Shown here: piece after piece, positions 18,516 to 28,581 of the stretch
Numbering within the stretch: position 1 is the first letter of the stretch
Layout: every line of letters starts with the position of its first letter
Assembly: GCA_947378425.1 (NCBI GenBank)
Contig: CANCJV010000016.1
Location: 1 to 64,000 of the forward strand
DNA from: Synechococcaceae cyanobacterium
GTDB taxonomy: Bacteria > Cyanobacteriota > Cyanobacteriia > PCC-6307 > Cyanobiaceae
Reading direction: 5' to 3'
DNA: 64,000 nucleotides
The notes under the pieces: generated by a model
What the model was told of the DNA's origin: nothing
Database searches by the model: none
Seen by the model: only the letters and a program-made list of their open reading frames with translations
Position numbers and translations under genes: made by a program

Positions 18516-19103
18516 ATGGCGAACATCGACCACGCACCGAGCCGCACGATGCTGAACCTCCTGCACGTGTTGCCCGCCTTTGCCGATGAGGCTGAACTGC
18601 GGCTGAATGCCATCGTGGAGCTCAACTCCAACACCATCAACAAATACGAGCTGATCACCGAAACCGGCCATCTCAAACTCGATCGGGTCGGTTACTCCTC
18701 CCTCGCCTACCCCTTTGCCTACGGCTGCATCCCCCGCACCTGGGACGAAGACGGAGATCCCCTCGACATCGAAATTGTCGGTGTGAGCGAGCCCCTGGTG
18801 CCGGGTTCGCTGGTGGAAGCCCGCATCATCGGCATCATGACGTTCGATGATGGTGGTGAAGTCGACGACAAGGTGATTGCCGTGCTCGCCGATGACAAGC
18901 GCATGGATCACATCAGCAGCTATGAGCAACTCGGAGCTCACTGGCTCAAGGAAACCCAGTACTACTGGGAGCACTACAAGGATCTCAAGAAGCCGGGCAC
19001 CTGCAAGGTGAATGGTTTCTTTGACAGCCAGGAAGCCGTCCGCATCATCAAGACGTGCGAACAGCGCTACCTCGACACCATCGACGCCAAGCTGGTCAAC
19101 TGA
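18516..19103 (+). CDS. ppa: Inorganic pyrophosphatase (family I)
   Basis: Ppa (195 aa) hydrolyses pyrophosphate to phosphate and so pulls biosynthetic reactions forward; it needs Mg2+. The family I signature DEDGDPLDIEI with the catalytic Asp residues is at about residues 78-88, followed by DDKVIAVLADD and the C-terminal region HYKDLK. The N-terminal KYELITETG is typical. Start ATG 18516. It lies 48 bases upstream of the L,D-transpeptidase gene. Confidence 0.97.
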   Translation: MANIDHAPSRTMLNLLHVLPAFADEAELRLNAIVELNSNTINKYELITETGHLKLDRVGYSSLAYPFAYGCIPRTWDEDGDPLDIEIVGVSEPLVPGSLVEARIIGIMTFDDGGEVDDKVIAVLADDKRMDHISSYEQLGAHWLKETQYYWEHYKDLKKPGTCKVNGFFDSQEAVRIIKTCEQRYLDTIDAKLVN

Positions 19104-19151
19104 AGCCCCGCCCGCTGCAACAGCAGCCTCCGTCCCCCTGCCGCCCCCGCC

Positions 19152-19817
19152 ATGTCCGCCACCATCTCCGTCTCGCCCAGCCAACGTCGCCATGCGGCCC
19201 GCTTCGCTGTCCTGACCCTGAGCTGCGGCACCCTGCTGGGCCTGGCGGGGGTACCAGCGCTGGCCATCGAGGCGCCGCCGGTCCTGCCGCCTTTACCCGC
19301 CGCCCAGGCCCCGACCCCGGGAGCCCCCGCCCTGCCGGCCTCAAGGCCGACCACCGCGTCCTCGGGGATCTCACCGATCAGCCTGCCAGCTCCCTCCACG
19401 GCAGCGATCACCAGCACCCGCCGCATCCTGCTCGAGCTGGGCCGCCGCACCATCAGCCTCTATGAAGGCGACAAGGTGCTCGGCAGCTGGCCCGTAGCGA
19501 TTGGCGACCCCGCCACTCCCACCCCCACCGGCAGCTTCAAGATCCGCAACAAGGTGATCAATCCCCAGTACCAGAGCACCAAGAGCGGCAAGAACAATCC
19601 CACCATCGGTCCCAATGGACCGCTCGGCGATCGCTGGATGGGCTTCCACACCACCGCCAGTGATCAGTTCGGCATCCACGGCACCCCACCGGCCTGGGCA
19701 TGGGCGGTGAACTCCAGAGCGGCGGTGTCCCACGGCTGCGTGCGCATGCTCAATCCCCACGTCCACGCCCTGTTCGATCAGGTGGAGGTGGGGACACCGG
19801 TGGTGGTCAGGAACTGA
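19152..19817 (+). CDS. L,D-transpeptidase (YkuD family)
   Basis: The 221-residue precursor has a signal-like N-terminus (hydrophobic LTLSCGTLLGLAGVPALA, about 20-38), a Pro/Ala-rich linker (40-85), then a YkuD domain with the catalytic motif SHGCVRM and the preceding FGIHGT. Such enzymes form 3-3 crosslinks in peptidoglycan or attach proteins to it, in the periplasm. Start ATG 19152, shortly after ppa; the two may share a transcript. Confidence 0.93.
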   Translation: MSATISVSPSQRRHAARFAVLTLSCGTLLGLAGVPALAIEAPPVLPPLPAAQAPTPGAPALPASRPTTASSGISPISLPAPSTAAITSTRRILLELGRRTISLYEGDKVLGSWPVAIGDPATPTPTGSFKIRNKVINPQYQSTKSGKNNPTIGPNGPLGDRWMGFHTTASDQFGIHGTPPAWAWAVNSRAAVSHGCVRMLNPHVHALFDQVEVGTPVVVRN

Positions 19818-20014
19818 GATCCGGGGCCGGCGCGGCTTCTGATGGTGACGGTTCAGGACAACTCCTGAGCTGAACGTGAGCCCGTGGCTGGCCAGCCGCC
19901 AGGACTCCCGAAGAGATTCTGCAGATCACCGTCCAACCCCTGGTGATGTCTGGGTACAAACACCTATGGTCAATCAACTGCTGCAGACGGCAGGCCGTTA
20001 TTGCCGTCATCTCC

Positions 20015-20179
20015 ATGGCCCAACCCCTTCAACACACCACCGACCAGCTCAACAGCACGGCCCTGAAATGGGGCCGGGACGGAGAACTCTCCGATCTCGA
20101 TCTGCAACGGATCCTCAACCTGCTGTCTCAGGCCGATCCAGTGGCTGAAGCGCTGGTCAGTTCCCGATCTGACGGCTGA
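20015..20179 (+). CDS. Small hypothetical protein
   Basis: The 54-residue product MAQPLQHTTDQ...LVSSRSDG is helical and mildly acidic, with no membrane segment. Its last 52 bases overlap the 3' end of the ClC gene on the other strand. The ATG at 20015 is one of two options; an earlier ATG at 19943 would add 24 unlikely residues. I do not recognise the family. Confidence 0.5.
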   Translation: MAQPLQHTTDQLNSTALKWGRDGELSDLDLQRILNLLSQADPVAEALVSSRSDG

Positions 20180-22155
20180 AGTCGAAATCTGGCAGCCAGG
20201 GCTCTGGCCATGCCATCCCGACTGGCCACGCCACGCAGGCTTGTGATCGGCAGCCCTGCCGAGGGCAACCCCTGGGGAAGGTAGCCCGCCCCGTGCTCCG
20301 GCATCTCGAAGATGGGGATCTGGCGCAGACCTTCGGGGGTGAGCTGGTCTTCCAATTGATCGAGCCTGGCAGAAAGGGGCAGCCAGACCAGATCGGTGCG
20401 CAGGCAGTCGATCAGGCGCAGGGGTGATCGGCCGCTGGCGATGGCCCCGGACAGAGCCCGCTGCAGATCCGCCAGGGTCACCAGCCCCACGGCCGCGCCC
20501 TGCTCCTGCACGATCAGGCAATGGCCGTGGGCCTCGATCAACAGGGCCAGGGCCTCGGCTGCGGGCAACTCGGCCATCAGCACCGGCGGCCGCCAGGGCT
20601 CAAGCGCTTCAGCAACCGACAACTGGGCCAATCGTTCGCGCCGTTCCTCCTCCAGGGGGTCGGGGCCCAGCAGACCGGGATCGCGGAAACCCTGCCAGCG
20701 CTCCACCAGGGCTGCACTCAGCCCCGCCGCGGCCATCAGCGGCAGCACGATGCGAATGTCGTGGGTGAGCTCAAACAGCAGCAACAGGGCGGTCAGGGGC
20801 GCCCGGGCGCTGCCGGCCAGCACAGCAGCCATCCCCACCATGGCGTAGGCGGGGGGTTCGGCCACCGGCAGGTGCAACCAACCCTCCCCGAGCAGCTGGC
20901 CGTAGCAACTGCCGAGCACGGCCCCCAGAAACAGGGAGGGGGCGAAGCCACCGCCGACAAAACCACTGGCATTGCTCACGGCGGTGGCCAGCAGCTTGAC
21001 CCCGATCAAGGCGAGCAGGGTGAGCAGGGGAATGCCCCCATCGCTGCCGAGCAAGGCCTCAATCGTGTCGTAGCCGACCCCAAGCACCTGGGGGAAGGCC
21101 AGGGCCATGCCCCCTACGGCAGCACCGCCGAGGGCCGGCGCCAGCCCCGGGGGCAGGCGATCCACCAGGGCCTGCATCCGCGGTCCCCGGCCTGCCGCCA
21201 TCAGGCTGACGAGCAGCCACGACATCAGACTGGCGAGCACCCCAAGCCCCAGATAGAGGGGCAACTCCAGTAGCGATCGCACCTCATAGGCCGGCAATCG
21301 CAGGATGGGGGCATCGCCCAGGCACAGCTGGGTGACCAGGGTGGAGGCCACCGCCGCCACCAACACCGCCCGCAGGCTGGGACGACCCGGGATGGCGCTG
21401 AAACTGCCTTCAAAGGCAAAGAAGACGCCGGCGATCGGCGCCTTGAACCCAGCGGCCAGGCCGGCCGCCACCCCCGCCGCCACCAGGGCTTTCTGGGACT
21501 GGGGCGAGAGCCGGGCCTTCCAGCCCACCCAGAGGCCGAGATTGGCGCCACTCTCCACACTCGGACCCTCGGGGCCCAGTGAGGCGCCACTGCCGAGACT
21601 GAGGGAAGCGGCCACCAGGCGCAGCAGCGGCAACCGCGGCGCAGCCTCCAGGGCGCCATCGGCCATGGCCATCAGGCTGGCCAGGCCGGGCCCGATCGTG
21701 CCGCCCAGCCAGCGCAACAGTCCCACCGCCAGGCCCCCCAGGGTCGGCACCACCACCACCGGCCAGAGCTCCAGCCAGTCGAAGCTGGCGGGCAGGGCGA
21801 TGGTCGCCGGTTCCGGTGGCGCCGGCGGTGGTGACGTCAGCAGGCCGATACCGCCAAGTCCCAGCTGCAGCAGGGCCTTGAGAGGTGTGCCGCCCTGATC
21901 CACCACCGGCGGCAGCTCAATCGTGGCCAGTTCGACGGGGCTGGTCGTGGACGAGGCCCTGCCGACTGCCAACAACCATTCAATGAAGGGGCCGTAGAGA
22001 AAGTTATTGATGAAGCCCAGCAGTTCGTGGAAGCCCACCACCGCCAGGCCGGTGAGTGTGCCCACCAGGGCAGCCCAGGCCAGCAGATTCCACTGGAAGG
22101 GCAGGGAACGGACCTCCGGGCTGGTTGGTTCAGGCTTCGGGCCGGACGCTTGCAA
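20128..22155 (-). CDS. ClC-type chloride channel / H+-Cl- antiporter with C-terminal CBS domain
   Basis: The 675-residue membrane protein has the ClC selectivity-filter motifs [16 protein letters not shown] (GSGxP-like and GxEGP) and [18 protein letters not shown]. About 10-12 hydrophobic helices fill residues 20-480. The C-terminal part (about 500-620) resembles a CBS pair ([32 protein letters not shown]). The proposed start is TTG 22155, preceded by GGAGGAG five bases away, which overlaps the hemC 3' end by 26 bases. An upstream ATG/GTG frame to 22245 lies wholly in hemC and is not credible. It probably moves chloride across plasma or thylakoid membranes. Confidence 0.9.
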   Translation of the reverse strand: MQASGPKPEPTSPEVRSLPFQWNLLAWAALVGTLTGLAVVGFHELLGFINNFLYGPFIEWLLAVGRASSTTSPVELATIELPPVVDQGGTPLKALLQLGLGGIGLLTSPPPAPPEPATIALPASFDWLELWPVVVVPTLGGLAVGLLRWLGGTIGPGLASLMAMADGALEAAPRLPLLRLVAASLSLGSGASLGPEGPSVESGANLGLWVGWKARLSPQSQKALVAAGVAAGLAAGFKAPIAGVFFAFEGSFSAIPGRPSLRAVLVAAVASTLVTQLCLGDAPILRLPAYEVRSLLELPLYLGLGVLASLMSWLLVSLMAAGRGPRMQALVDRLPPGLAPALGGAAVGGMALAFPQVLGVGYDTIEALLGSDGGIPLLTLLALIGVKLLATAVSNASGFVGGGFAPSLFLGAVLGSCYGQLLGEGWLHLPVAEPPAYAMVGMAAVLAGSARAPLTALLLLFELTHDIRIVLPLMAAAGLSAALVERWQGFRDPGLLGPDPLEEERRERLAQLSVAEALEPWRPPVLMAELPAAEALALLIEAHGHCLIVQEQGAAVGLVTLADLQRALSGAIASGRSPLRLIDCLRTDLVWLPLSARLDQLEDQLTPEGLRQIPIFEMPEHGAGYLPQGLPSAGLPITSLRGVASRDGMARALAARFRLQPSDRELTSASATGSA

Positions 22156-23107
22156 AGATCTCCTCCAGGATCTCCCCGGCCCCCTGGGCCCTGAGGGAAT
22201 GGGCCAGGGCCAGGCCGATCGCCTCGGGATCGTCCTGGGGACCACGGACCTGGTCCCGGATCAGGCGCAGGCCGTCGAGGCTGGCCACCATGCCGGTGAG
22301 CACGAGCTCATCGGCTTCGAAGTGGGTGTTGACGCCGATGGGCACTTGACAGCCACCTTCCAGCTGGCGCAGGAAGGCCCGCTCCGCCAGGCAGCGCAGG
22401 GCCGTGGGCCGGTGCTCGAGCACCTTGATCTGTTCGAGCACCAGAGCGTCCCCCTGGCGGCATTCGATGCCCAGGGCACCCTGGCCGACGGCATGGAGCG
22501 AGATCGAAGGATCGATCAACTCGTGAATGCGATCACCCAGGCCAAGCCGCCCCAGGCCGGCCGCCGCCAGGATCAGGCAGTCGTACTCGCCGGCATCGAG
22601 CTTCTCCAGCCGCGTGATCACGTTGCCGCGCACATCCTTGAAGATCAGATGGGGATAGTGGTGGCGCAACTGGGCCAGGCGCCGCAGGGAACTGGTGCCG
22701 ACCACGCTGCCTTCAGGGAGGCTGGCCAGGCTCTTGTCCTGATGCCTCTGGTGGACGACCAGGGCATCGGCGGGATCCTCCCGCTCGGTGATGCAGCCCA
22801 GCATCAGTCCCTCGGGCAGGTTGGTGGGCAGATCCTTGAGGCTGTGGACGGCGATATCGGCCTGATCCACCAGCATCTGGGCCTCGAGTTCCTTGGTGAA
22901 CAGGCCCTTGTCGCCGATCTTGGCCAGGGCCACATCGAGGATCTTGTCCCCCTGGGTGGCCATGGCTTCGATGCGGATTTCCAGGCCTGGATGGGCCTTG
23001 ATCAGCTCATCGCGCACCCAGTGGGTCTGAACCATGGCCAGCTGGCTGCGGCGGGAGGCGATGCGCAGGGATGACGCGATCGCAGAACCGGAGGCTGGGC
23101 TGGACAT
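22130..23107 (-). CDS. hemC: Hydroxymethylbilane synthase (porphobilinogen deaminase)
   Basis: HemC (325 aa) joins four porphobilinogens into hydroxymethylbilane, an early common step of tetrapyrrole synthesis. Diagnostic segments are [33 protein letters not shown] and the cofactor-binding Cys in [11 protein letters not shown], to which dipyrromethane is attached. I chose ATG 23107 (MSSPASG); 14 further in-frame residues upstream are unlikely. It is translationally coupled to the ClC gene by overlap. hemE and hemH are elsewhere in this window, so the heme pathway is scattered here. Confidence 0.97.
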   Translation of the reverse strand: MSSPASGSAIASSLRIASRRSQLAMVQTHWVRDELIKAHPGLEIRIEAMATQGDKILDVALAKIGDKGLFTKELEAQMLVDQADIAVHSLKDLPTNLPEGLMLGCITEREDPADALVVHQRHQDKSLASLPEGSVVGTSSLRRLAQLRHHYPHLIFKDVRGNVITRLEKLDAGEYDCLILAAAGLGRLGLGDRIHELIDPSISLHAVGQGALGIECRQGDALVLEQIKVLEHRPTALRCLAERAFLRQLEGGCQVPIGVNTHFEADELVLTGMVASLDGLRLIRDQVRGPQDDPEAIGLALAHSLRAQGAGEILEEIFASVRPEA

Positions 23108-23176
23108 CGGCTGATTTTCGGCAGGATGGACTGCATCCGGTTCCAGCAACTGGAACGGCTGAGCTTCAGCGGCTCA

Positions 23177-23190
23177 GCCTAGGCCTAGGC
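23177..23190. repeat. 14-bp perfect palindrome
   Basis: GCCTAGGCCTAGGC is fully self-complementary and lies about 70 bases upstream of the hemC start codon. It could be a regulator site in the hemC promoter region; no family is assigned. Confidence 0.6.
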
Positions 23191-23255
23191 GGCAGGGGAG
23201 CCTTCGTGCCGACACGCGGTGGCACGCCCGAGGTGGATCCCCTCAGGGCAGCCTC

Positions 23256-23666
23256 TCAGGGAGCTGCGAACAGATCCAGAGGCAGGGGGCCCCAGGTGTC
23301 CTCCTGCTGGGGATCGGCGCTCTGATGACCGGTGATCAGCACCCCTTCCCCCAGCCCCGCTTCCGAGCGGATCCCATAGCCACCGTTGCGCTGATTGCCC
23401 TTGAGGAAGACGGCCACACCGCTTTCCAGCTCCTGCGGCAGTGGGCCCCGGGACTCCAGCGCCGGCCAGCCGAGGGCCGCTTCGGACTGCCGCAAGCTGT
23501 CCAGGGCAGCGGCGGCGCTGGGGGCCATCACACCGATGGTGAACCAGGCACAGGGGGCCATGGCCGCTTGCAACTCCTGGCGCAGCATCGAGCGCTCAGC
23601 CACCGAGAGCTGCGGTGCCGTGCGCAGGCCGCGCAGGCTGGCGAGGGTGGCGAAGTCTGAGGTCAT
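23256..23666 (-). CDS. DUF1824 family protein
   Basis: The 136-residue soluble protein (FATLASLRGL...GVMAPSAAAALDSLRQSEAAL...VFLKGNQ) matches DUF1824, a cyanobacterial family without known function. ATG 23666 overlaps the stop of the PAP2 gene in an ATGA, so it is the last gene of a coupled trio (glycosyltransferase, PAP2, DUF1824). Confidence 0.85.
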   Translation of the reverse strand: MTSDFATLASLRGLRTAPQLSVAERSMLRQELQAAMAPCAWFTIGVMAPSAAAALDSLRQSEAALGWPALESRGPLPQELESGVAVFLKGNQRNGGYGIRSEAGLGEGVLITGHQSADPQQEDTWGPLPLDLFAAP

Positions 23667-24298
23667 GGAGAAGGGGGCAGGGAGGGGGGCTGACGCCAGG
23701 TTGCGATACAGACGACCAGCCAGGCCAGGCCGACTCCGCCACCGGCTAGTAGATCGGTGGGCCAATGGGCTCGGGCGTAGAGGGTGCTCAGCCACACCAG
23801 CAGCACCCACAGCCCGGCGCCGATCGCCAGGGGGCGGCGCAGACGCGGATGATGGGCCGCCAGGATCACCACCATGGCGCCGTAGAAGGCCACGGCACCG
23901 GCGGCATGGCCACTGGGGAAGCTGCGCCCATCCACCTCCAGCAACTTTTCTGGCGGCCGGGCCCGGTCGAACAGGGGTTTGAGAATCAGATCGACGATCA
24001 CCAGGATGCCGCCGGTGGCCAGCACCAGGAGGCGCAGATCCAGCCACCAGCGCCGCATCACCACGTAGATCAGGGCCGCCAGCACCAGAAAGGCGGTGAA
24101 GTGAACGCCGCTGAGCCGGTAGACCAGCAGCAGAGCATCGCCGATCGGCCCGCGCAGATGGTCCCCCAGCCAATGGAGGACGGCCTCATCGAAGGTGGGC
24201 GGACGGCGTGGGTCGATCAGGACGGCCAGAACGGCCAGCAGGGCGGCGCAGACGCCGAGCACGACCCAGTCGCGTCGGTGGAAGGTGAAACGGATCAC
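23663..24298 (-). CDS. PAP2 superfamily phosphatase (membrane)
   Basis: The 211-residue membrane protein has the PAP2 signature in three parts: KPLFDRARP, PSGHAAG and STLYARAHWPTDLLAG, giving the conserved K-x6-RP, PSGH and SR-x5-H-x3-D elements. It dephosphorylates lipid phosphates such as undecaprenyl diphosphate or phosphatidate. I chose GTG 24298 because it overlaps the preceding gene's stop as GTGA. It lies directly after the GT39 gene, suggesting a lipid-linked sugar process. Confidence 0.93.
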   Translation of the reverse strand: MIRFTFHRRDWVVLGVCAALLAVLAVLIDPRRPPTFDEAVLHWLGDHLRGPIGDALLLVYRLSGVHFTAFLVLAALIYVVMRRWWLDLRLLVLATGGILVIVDLILKPLFDRARPPEKLLEVDGRSFPSGHAAGAVAFYGAMVVILAAHHPRLRRPLAIGAGLWVLLVWLSTLYARAHWPTDLLAGGGVGLAWLVVCIATWRQPPSLPPSP

Positions 24299-26073
24299 GG
24301 TTGGAGATCCTCGCGCCTGACGCGCCACAGCTGCTGCTGCCCGCGTTGATCGAGCCGTTGAACGGCCCGATCCGGCAGAGCGAGATCCTCAAGATCAGTC
24401 CGATCGCCGATCAGGCGAACCGAAACTGTGCCGGGCCTGAGGCCAAGGCTGCCGGGATCGTCCTTGAGGTGATCGTGAAGACTGCCCCTGTCGGAGAGAA
24501 ACACCGCCGTTTCGCCGCCATAGAACAGGATGCTGTAGCGCTTGGCGCCCACCACCCACAGGGGCTCATCCGCCAGGGCCTGGCGACGGGCCTGACGGGC
24601 CAGGTCCCGCAAGGGCAATTGACGCTGGCGATCCAGCAACGGGGCCAGGGGCGGCACCACCAGGGCGAGGATCGCCAGGAAGCCCAGCAGATTGGGCAGC
24701 CACAGCAACCGCTCACCCCGCCGCCCCAGTTGCAGGAACAGGGCCAGGGCGGTGGCGGCGAGGACGATCGCCAGCAGCAGGGGCAGACCGGAGCGCGTCA
24801 ACACCGTCGCCAGTTCAGGATGGGCCGGATCCGTGGCGGCCCAGCGCGGTGCGACCGCCGCCGCCGCCGCCAGCAGCGCCAACAGGGAGCCATTGAGCCA
24901 GCCGGTCCGGCGCAGCCAGGTGGATGGGGCTGGCCTCGCTGAGGGGAAGGGGCACCAGGCCAGGGCCACCAACAGGCTGCCCGCGGGCACCACCGGCAGG
25001 ATGTACCCCGGCAGCTTGGTCGCGGCGGCGGAGAAAAACGCCACCATCAGCACCAGCCAAAGCAACAGAAACAGGGGCAGCTCCAGGGCTGGATCGGCTG
25101 CAGCGCTCCGCCAGGAGCTCAGTCTCCAGAAGCCCAGCGGGGCGATGGCCGCCGGCAGGAACAGGGACCAGGGCAGCAGCAGCAGCAGCAGACAGGGCAG
25201 GTAGTACCAGAAAGGGCCTGGGTGGTGATACAGAACGCTGGTGAACCGCTGCACATTGCTGAAGGCCAGAAACCCTCCCAGGAAGGCCACCCCGTTGACG
25301 TGCGCCGCCGCCGCGTACCAGGGAATGGCCACGCCGAGGAACAGGGCCAGCATCGCCAGCAACGACCGTGGCCGCAGCCAGCGGCCCCACTGGCCCGTCA
25401 AGGTCAGGAAGACCACGATGACCAGGCCTGGCAGCACCAGTCCCACCGGACCCTTGGCCAGAACAGCCACTGCACAGAACAGGGCCAGCAGCACCCTGCC
25501 CAGCCTTGCCAGGACGGGATGGTGTTGATGGCGATGGCTCAGCAGAAAGCCATACAGCGCCAGGGTGATGGCGCTGGAGAGAAACATATCGGTGGTTGAG
25601 GTGCGTCCCCAGCCCACCCAGCCCGGGGTGGTGGCCAGAACGGAGGCGGCCAGCAGGCCCCGACCCCAGCGTGCAGCGCGCGCTTCCTCGGGCGGCGCCC
25701 AGCTGCACACCAGGGCGAAGGAGGCGACCACCACGGCCGAGGCCGCCAGAGCCACGGGCAGGCGGGCGGCCCACTCGGAAACACCGAACAGCTTGAAGGA
25801 GAGGGCCACCATCCAGTAGCCCCAGACCGGGTAATCAAAGAAGCGTTCACCGTTCCACCAGGGGGTCACCCAGTCCTGGCGCAGCAGCATCTGGTGGCCC
25901 ACCTCCACGAACAGGGCCTCGGTCTTGTCGGTGAGACCGAGGGAGCCGAGGCCTTGAAAGAAAGCCAACCAGCAGATCAGGGCCAACGCCAGGCCGACCA
26001 CCAGGGGGAATCTGCGGGCATGGCGCCGCCAGAACTCCGCCCAGGGGTCAATGGCCATGGAATCGGTGGCCAT
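24295..26073 (-). CDS. Glycosyltransferase family 39 (ArnT/PMT-like) membrane protein
   Basis: The 592-residue integral membrane protein has many transmembrane helices. In the first extracytoplasmic loop is DKTEALFVEVGHQML, the acidic lipid-sugar binding motif of the GT39/ArnT family, followed by DWVTPWWNGERFFDYPVWGYWM, another family hallmark. These enzymes use polyprenyl-phosphate sugars to glycosylate lipids or proteins outside the membrane. The acceptor is unknown. ATG 26073 is favoured over upstream in-frame codons lying in a non-coding-looking stretch. Coupled by GTGA overlap to the PAP2 gene. Confidence 0.92.
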   Translation of the reverse strand: MATDSMAIDPWAEFWRRHARRFPLVVGLALALICWLAFFQGLGSLGLTDKTEALFVEVGHQMLLRQDWVTPWWNGERFFDYPVWGYWMVALSFKLFGVSEWAARLPVALAASAVVVASFALVCSWAPPEEARAARWGRGLLAASVLATTPGWVGWGRTSTTDMFLSSAITLALYGFLLSHRHQHHPVLARLGRVLLALFCAVAVLAKGPVGLVLPGLVIVVFLTLTGQWGRWLRPRSLLAMLALFLGVAIPWYAAAAHVNGVAFLGGFLAFSNVQRFTSVLYHHPGPFWYYLPCLLLLLLPWSLFLPAAIAPLGFWRLSSWRSAAADPALELPLFLLLWLVLMVAFFSAAATKLPGYILPVVPAGSLLVALAWCPFPSARPAPSTWLRRTGWLNGSLLALLAAAAAVAPRWAATDPAHPELATVLTRSGLPLLLAIVLAATALALFLQLGRRGERLLWLPNLLGFLAILALVVPPLAPLLDRQRQLPLRDLARQARRQALADEPLWVVGAKRYSILFYGGETAVFLSDRGSLHDHLKDDPGSLGLRPGTVSVRLIGDRTDLEDLALPDRAVQRLDQRGQQQLWRVRREDLQP

Positions 26074-26721
26074 GGGGACGCTGCCCGTCTTACGACCTGG
26101 CAACTTAGGAGCCGGCCGAACGCAGACCGGTCGGCAACGTCCAAAGCTGGTTCCAGCGCTGCTGGCTCCAGCGATGTTGGTGGCCCTGAAGTCGTGGACG
26201 ATTGCGGCGCGGCGCGTCTGGGGCAGGATGACCCCACAGGCAAGCGCCAAGACTCGCAGACCGGAGCAGTGCCCTGGCGGGATCGGGGCAGCCTCCCTGG
26301 CAGCAGAGTGCAGCAGGCTCTAGATGCTGCCCAGGCCTGGGAAAGCCCGTGTGGCCCCCTGGGCCCGTGACGCTGGCGCTCACGAGGGCAGGGACGCAGA
26401 CGCTTCAGCTTGCTGCTGCCAGCAACAAGTTGCCTGTGGGATCAGACGGATCGGGGCGATGCCATCCGGAGCCCCGATCATCGGCCGCAGCTGGGGCAAT
26501 GGACGCCGCGATGGAACGGTTCCAGCTCGAGCCGCGGCACTGGTCAGGCCAGAAATGACCTGGAAAGAATCCGCTGCTGACGTCAGCCGGATGAGCATCT
26601 CCAGACTTGCGATGTCCTCGGTGAACCTGGGTGACAAGCAAGACCGCACTCAAAAGTGATATCTCCAGCCCTGCAGCCGGAAGCTGGGGCCAGGGATTTC
26701 AGATCTGAGCGGGAGCAGAAC
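26074..26721. other. Gene-free region between rpoD and the GT39 gene
   Basis: This 648-base stretch has only short frames without recognisable domains. It should contain the GT39 promoter and the rpoD terminator, but I cannot place either with confidence. Confidence 0.45.
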
Positions 26722-28107
26722 TTACTTGATGTACTCCTTGAGCACGCCATTGCGATTGGGATGGCGCAGCTTGCGCAGGGCCTTGGCCTCGATCTGACGA
26801 ATCCGCTCGCGGGTGACATCAAAAATCTGACCGATTTCCTCCAGCGTTTTCATGCGGCCGTCATCCAGGCCGTAACGCAGGCGCAGCACATCTCGCTCCC
26901 GTGGGCTGAGGGTTGCCAGGACCCCTTCGAGATCTTCTCGCAGAAGATTTTTGGCTACGTCTTGCTCGGGGTTCTCGATGTCAGCCTCAATGAAATCGCC
27001 AAGACGTGAATCTTCTTCCTTGCCAATCGGGGTTTCCAGAGAGATCGGTAACTGTGCCGACTTGGCGATGAAACGGAGTTTCTCGATCGTCATCTCCATG
27101 CTTTCGGCAATCTCCTCCTCCGTGGGCTTGCGCCCAAACTCCTGAGAGAGAGTCTTGGTGGTTTTCTTGATGCGGGAGATGGTTTCATAAAGGTGAACCG
27201 GCAGCCGGATCGTGCGGCTCTGATCAGCGATCGCCCGGGTGATTGCCTGACGGATCCACCAAGTGGCGTAGGTGGAGAACTTGTAACCTTTTTCGTGGTC
27301 AAACTTCTCAGCTGCCCGAATCAGGCCCAGGCTTCCTTCCTGAATGAGATCCTGAAAGGAGAGGCCACGGTTCATGTATTTCTTGGCAATCGAAACCACC
27401 AGACGCAGGTTCGATTGCACCATCTTTTCCTTGGCTCGCCGTCCCAGCATCAGCCGTCGCCGGAACTTGATCAGCGGCATATCAAAAATTGCCGCCCATT
27501 CCTTCGAGTCAGGGAAATGTCCTTTGTCCGCCTCGAAGTCGGCCGCTTTCTCCTCCAACTCCAACAGGTCGGCAATCTTGCGGGCCAGCTCAATCTCTTC
27601 ATCCGGCCTCAACAGGCGAATACGGCCGATTTCCTGGAGATACACCCGGATCGAATCCTCGGTGTACACCCCTTTCGGACCCACCTTGATGCTGGCCAGG
27701 GCCTTGGCTGATTTGGCGTCCTTCTTGTCAGCCCCGTCGCCGATGGCCAACTCAAGATCATCACCATCGCCATCGGCACCCGCCAGCAACTCATCAGCGG
27801 CGACCGTCAGATCCACGCCCTCAGCCGGCGCTGCGCCCTTGGCTGCAGCGGGCTTGCGGGCTTTGGTGGTCTTGGCCGTCTTCGCCTTGGTGGTCTTGGC
27901 GGCCTTGACGGCGGTTTCTGTCGTCGCGCTCTTGCGGGCCTTGGGCTTGGGGGCGGGCAACACCTCACCATCAGCCGTGACCGTCATCATGATTTCGGGA
28001 ACCACTTTGGCCGCAGGGGGAGTCTTGGCTGCCACTCCGCCCTTGCTCGCGGGACCTGCAGAGACGGTGGCATTGGCAGCCTTGACCTTGGCGGCGACGG
28101 AACTCAT
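26722..28107 (-). CDS. rpoD: Principal RNA polymerase sigma factor (RpoD1/SigA type)
   Basis: The sigma-70 factor has 461 residues. Residues 1-95 are rich in Ala, Lys and Thr ([18 protein letters not shown]), followed by an acidic linker ([20 protein letters not shown]). Region 1.2 is at [17 protein letters not shown], region 2 at [16 protein letters not shown] and [18 protein letters not shown], region 3 at the [16 protein letters not shown] helix, and region 4.2 at [20 protein letters not shown]. The complete set and the VRLYLQEIG-type start of region 1.2 make it the group 1 housekeeping factor. ATG 28107. A structured element lies 36-60 bases upstream. Confidence 0.95.
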   Translation of the reverse strand: MSSVAAKVKAANATVSAGPASKGGVAAKTPPAAKVVPEIMMTVTADGEVLPAPKPKARKSATTETAVKAAKTTKAKTAKTTKARKPAAAKGAAPAEGVDLTVAADELLAGADGDGDDLELAIGDGADKKDAKSAKALASIKVGPKGVYTEDSIRVYLQEIGRIRLLRPDEEIELARKIADLLELEEKAADFEADKGHFPDSKEWAAIFDMPLIKFRRRLMLGRRAKEKMVQSNLRLVVSIAKKYMNRGLSFQDLIQEGSLGLIRAAEKFDHEKGYKFSTYATWWIRQAITRAIADQSRTIRLPVHLYETISRIKKTTKTLSQEFGRKPTEEEIAESMEMTIEKLRFIAKSAQLPISLETPIGKEEDSRLGDFIEADIENPEQDVAKNLLREDLEGVLATLSPRERDVLRLRYGLDDGRMKTLEEIGQIFDVTRERIRQIEAKALRKLRHPNRNGVLKEYIK

Positions 28108-28142
28108 AGCGGATGCGCGACGAAAACAGGGATCGGTAGATG

Positions 28143-28167
28143 ACGAAGCTTCGCTGCAACGAAGCTT
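28143..28167. promoter_or_regulatory. Inverted/direct repeat in the rpoD upstream region
   Basis: AAGCTTCG (28146-28153) pairs with CGAAGCTT (28160-28167) around a 6-base loop, and the 9-mer ACGAAGCTT is directly repeated at 28143-28151 and 28159-28167, spaced 16 bases. It lies in the rpoD leader or promoter and could be an operator or mRNA hairpin. The rest of 28168-28581 holds no gene I can support. Confidence 0.5.
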
Positions 28168-28581
28168 GTAAAGCCAGGAGCAGCACGAACTGCCGCGGCA
28201 AAAAACCTGGTGGAAGCGATGGACCGAATCAGCGCCCGATCAAAACGATCAAGCCCGGCGTCGGAATGGAAGGCGGGCTGGTGACTTGACCATCAGGACA
28301 TCTGGAGAGGGAGCGCCAGATGGGGGGAGATTTGGCGTGGGACGACCGGAGCCGAAGCAGTGCTGTCAGGGGTGGTCGCAGACCTGATGCCGGGAAGGGA
28401 GCTGAGCTCCCAGGCACTCGAACGGTCTTCCCGCTGGACGGAACTCTGCCTGGTTCCGACGGCAGCCTTAACGGCATGCCCAACACGCACATTCTAGGAA
28501 TCGGCTGAGACCTTTGCAAGACTGCCCTCAGCGTTCCGCACCCCCGTCCCCTCCACAGCGCCCCCCTGGCTGGACATCTGG

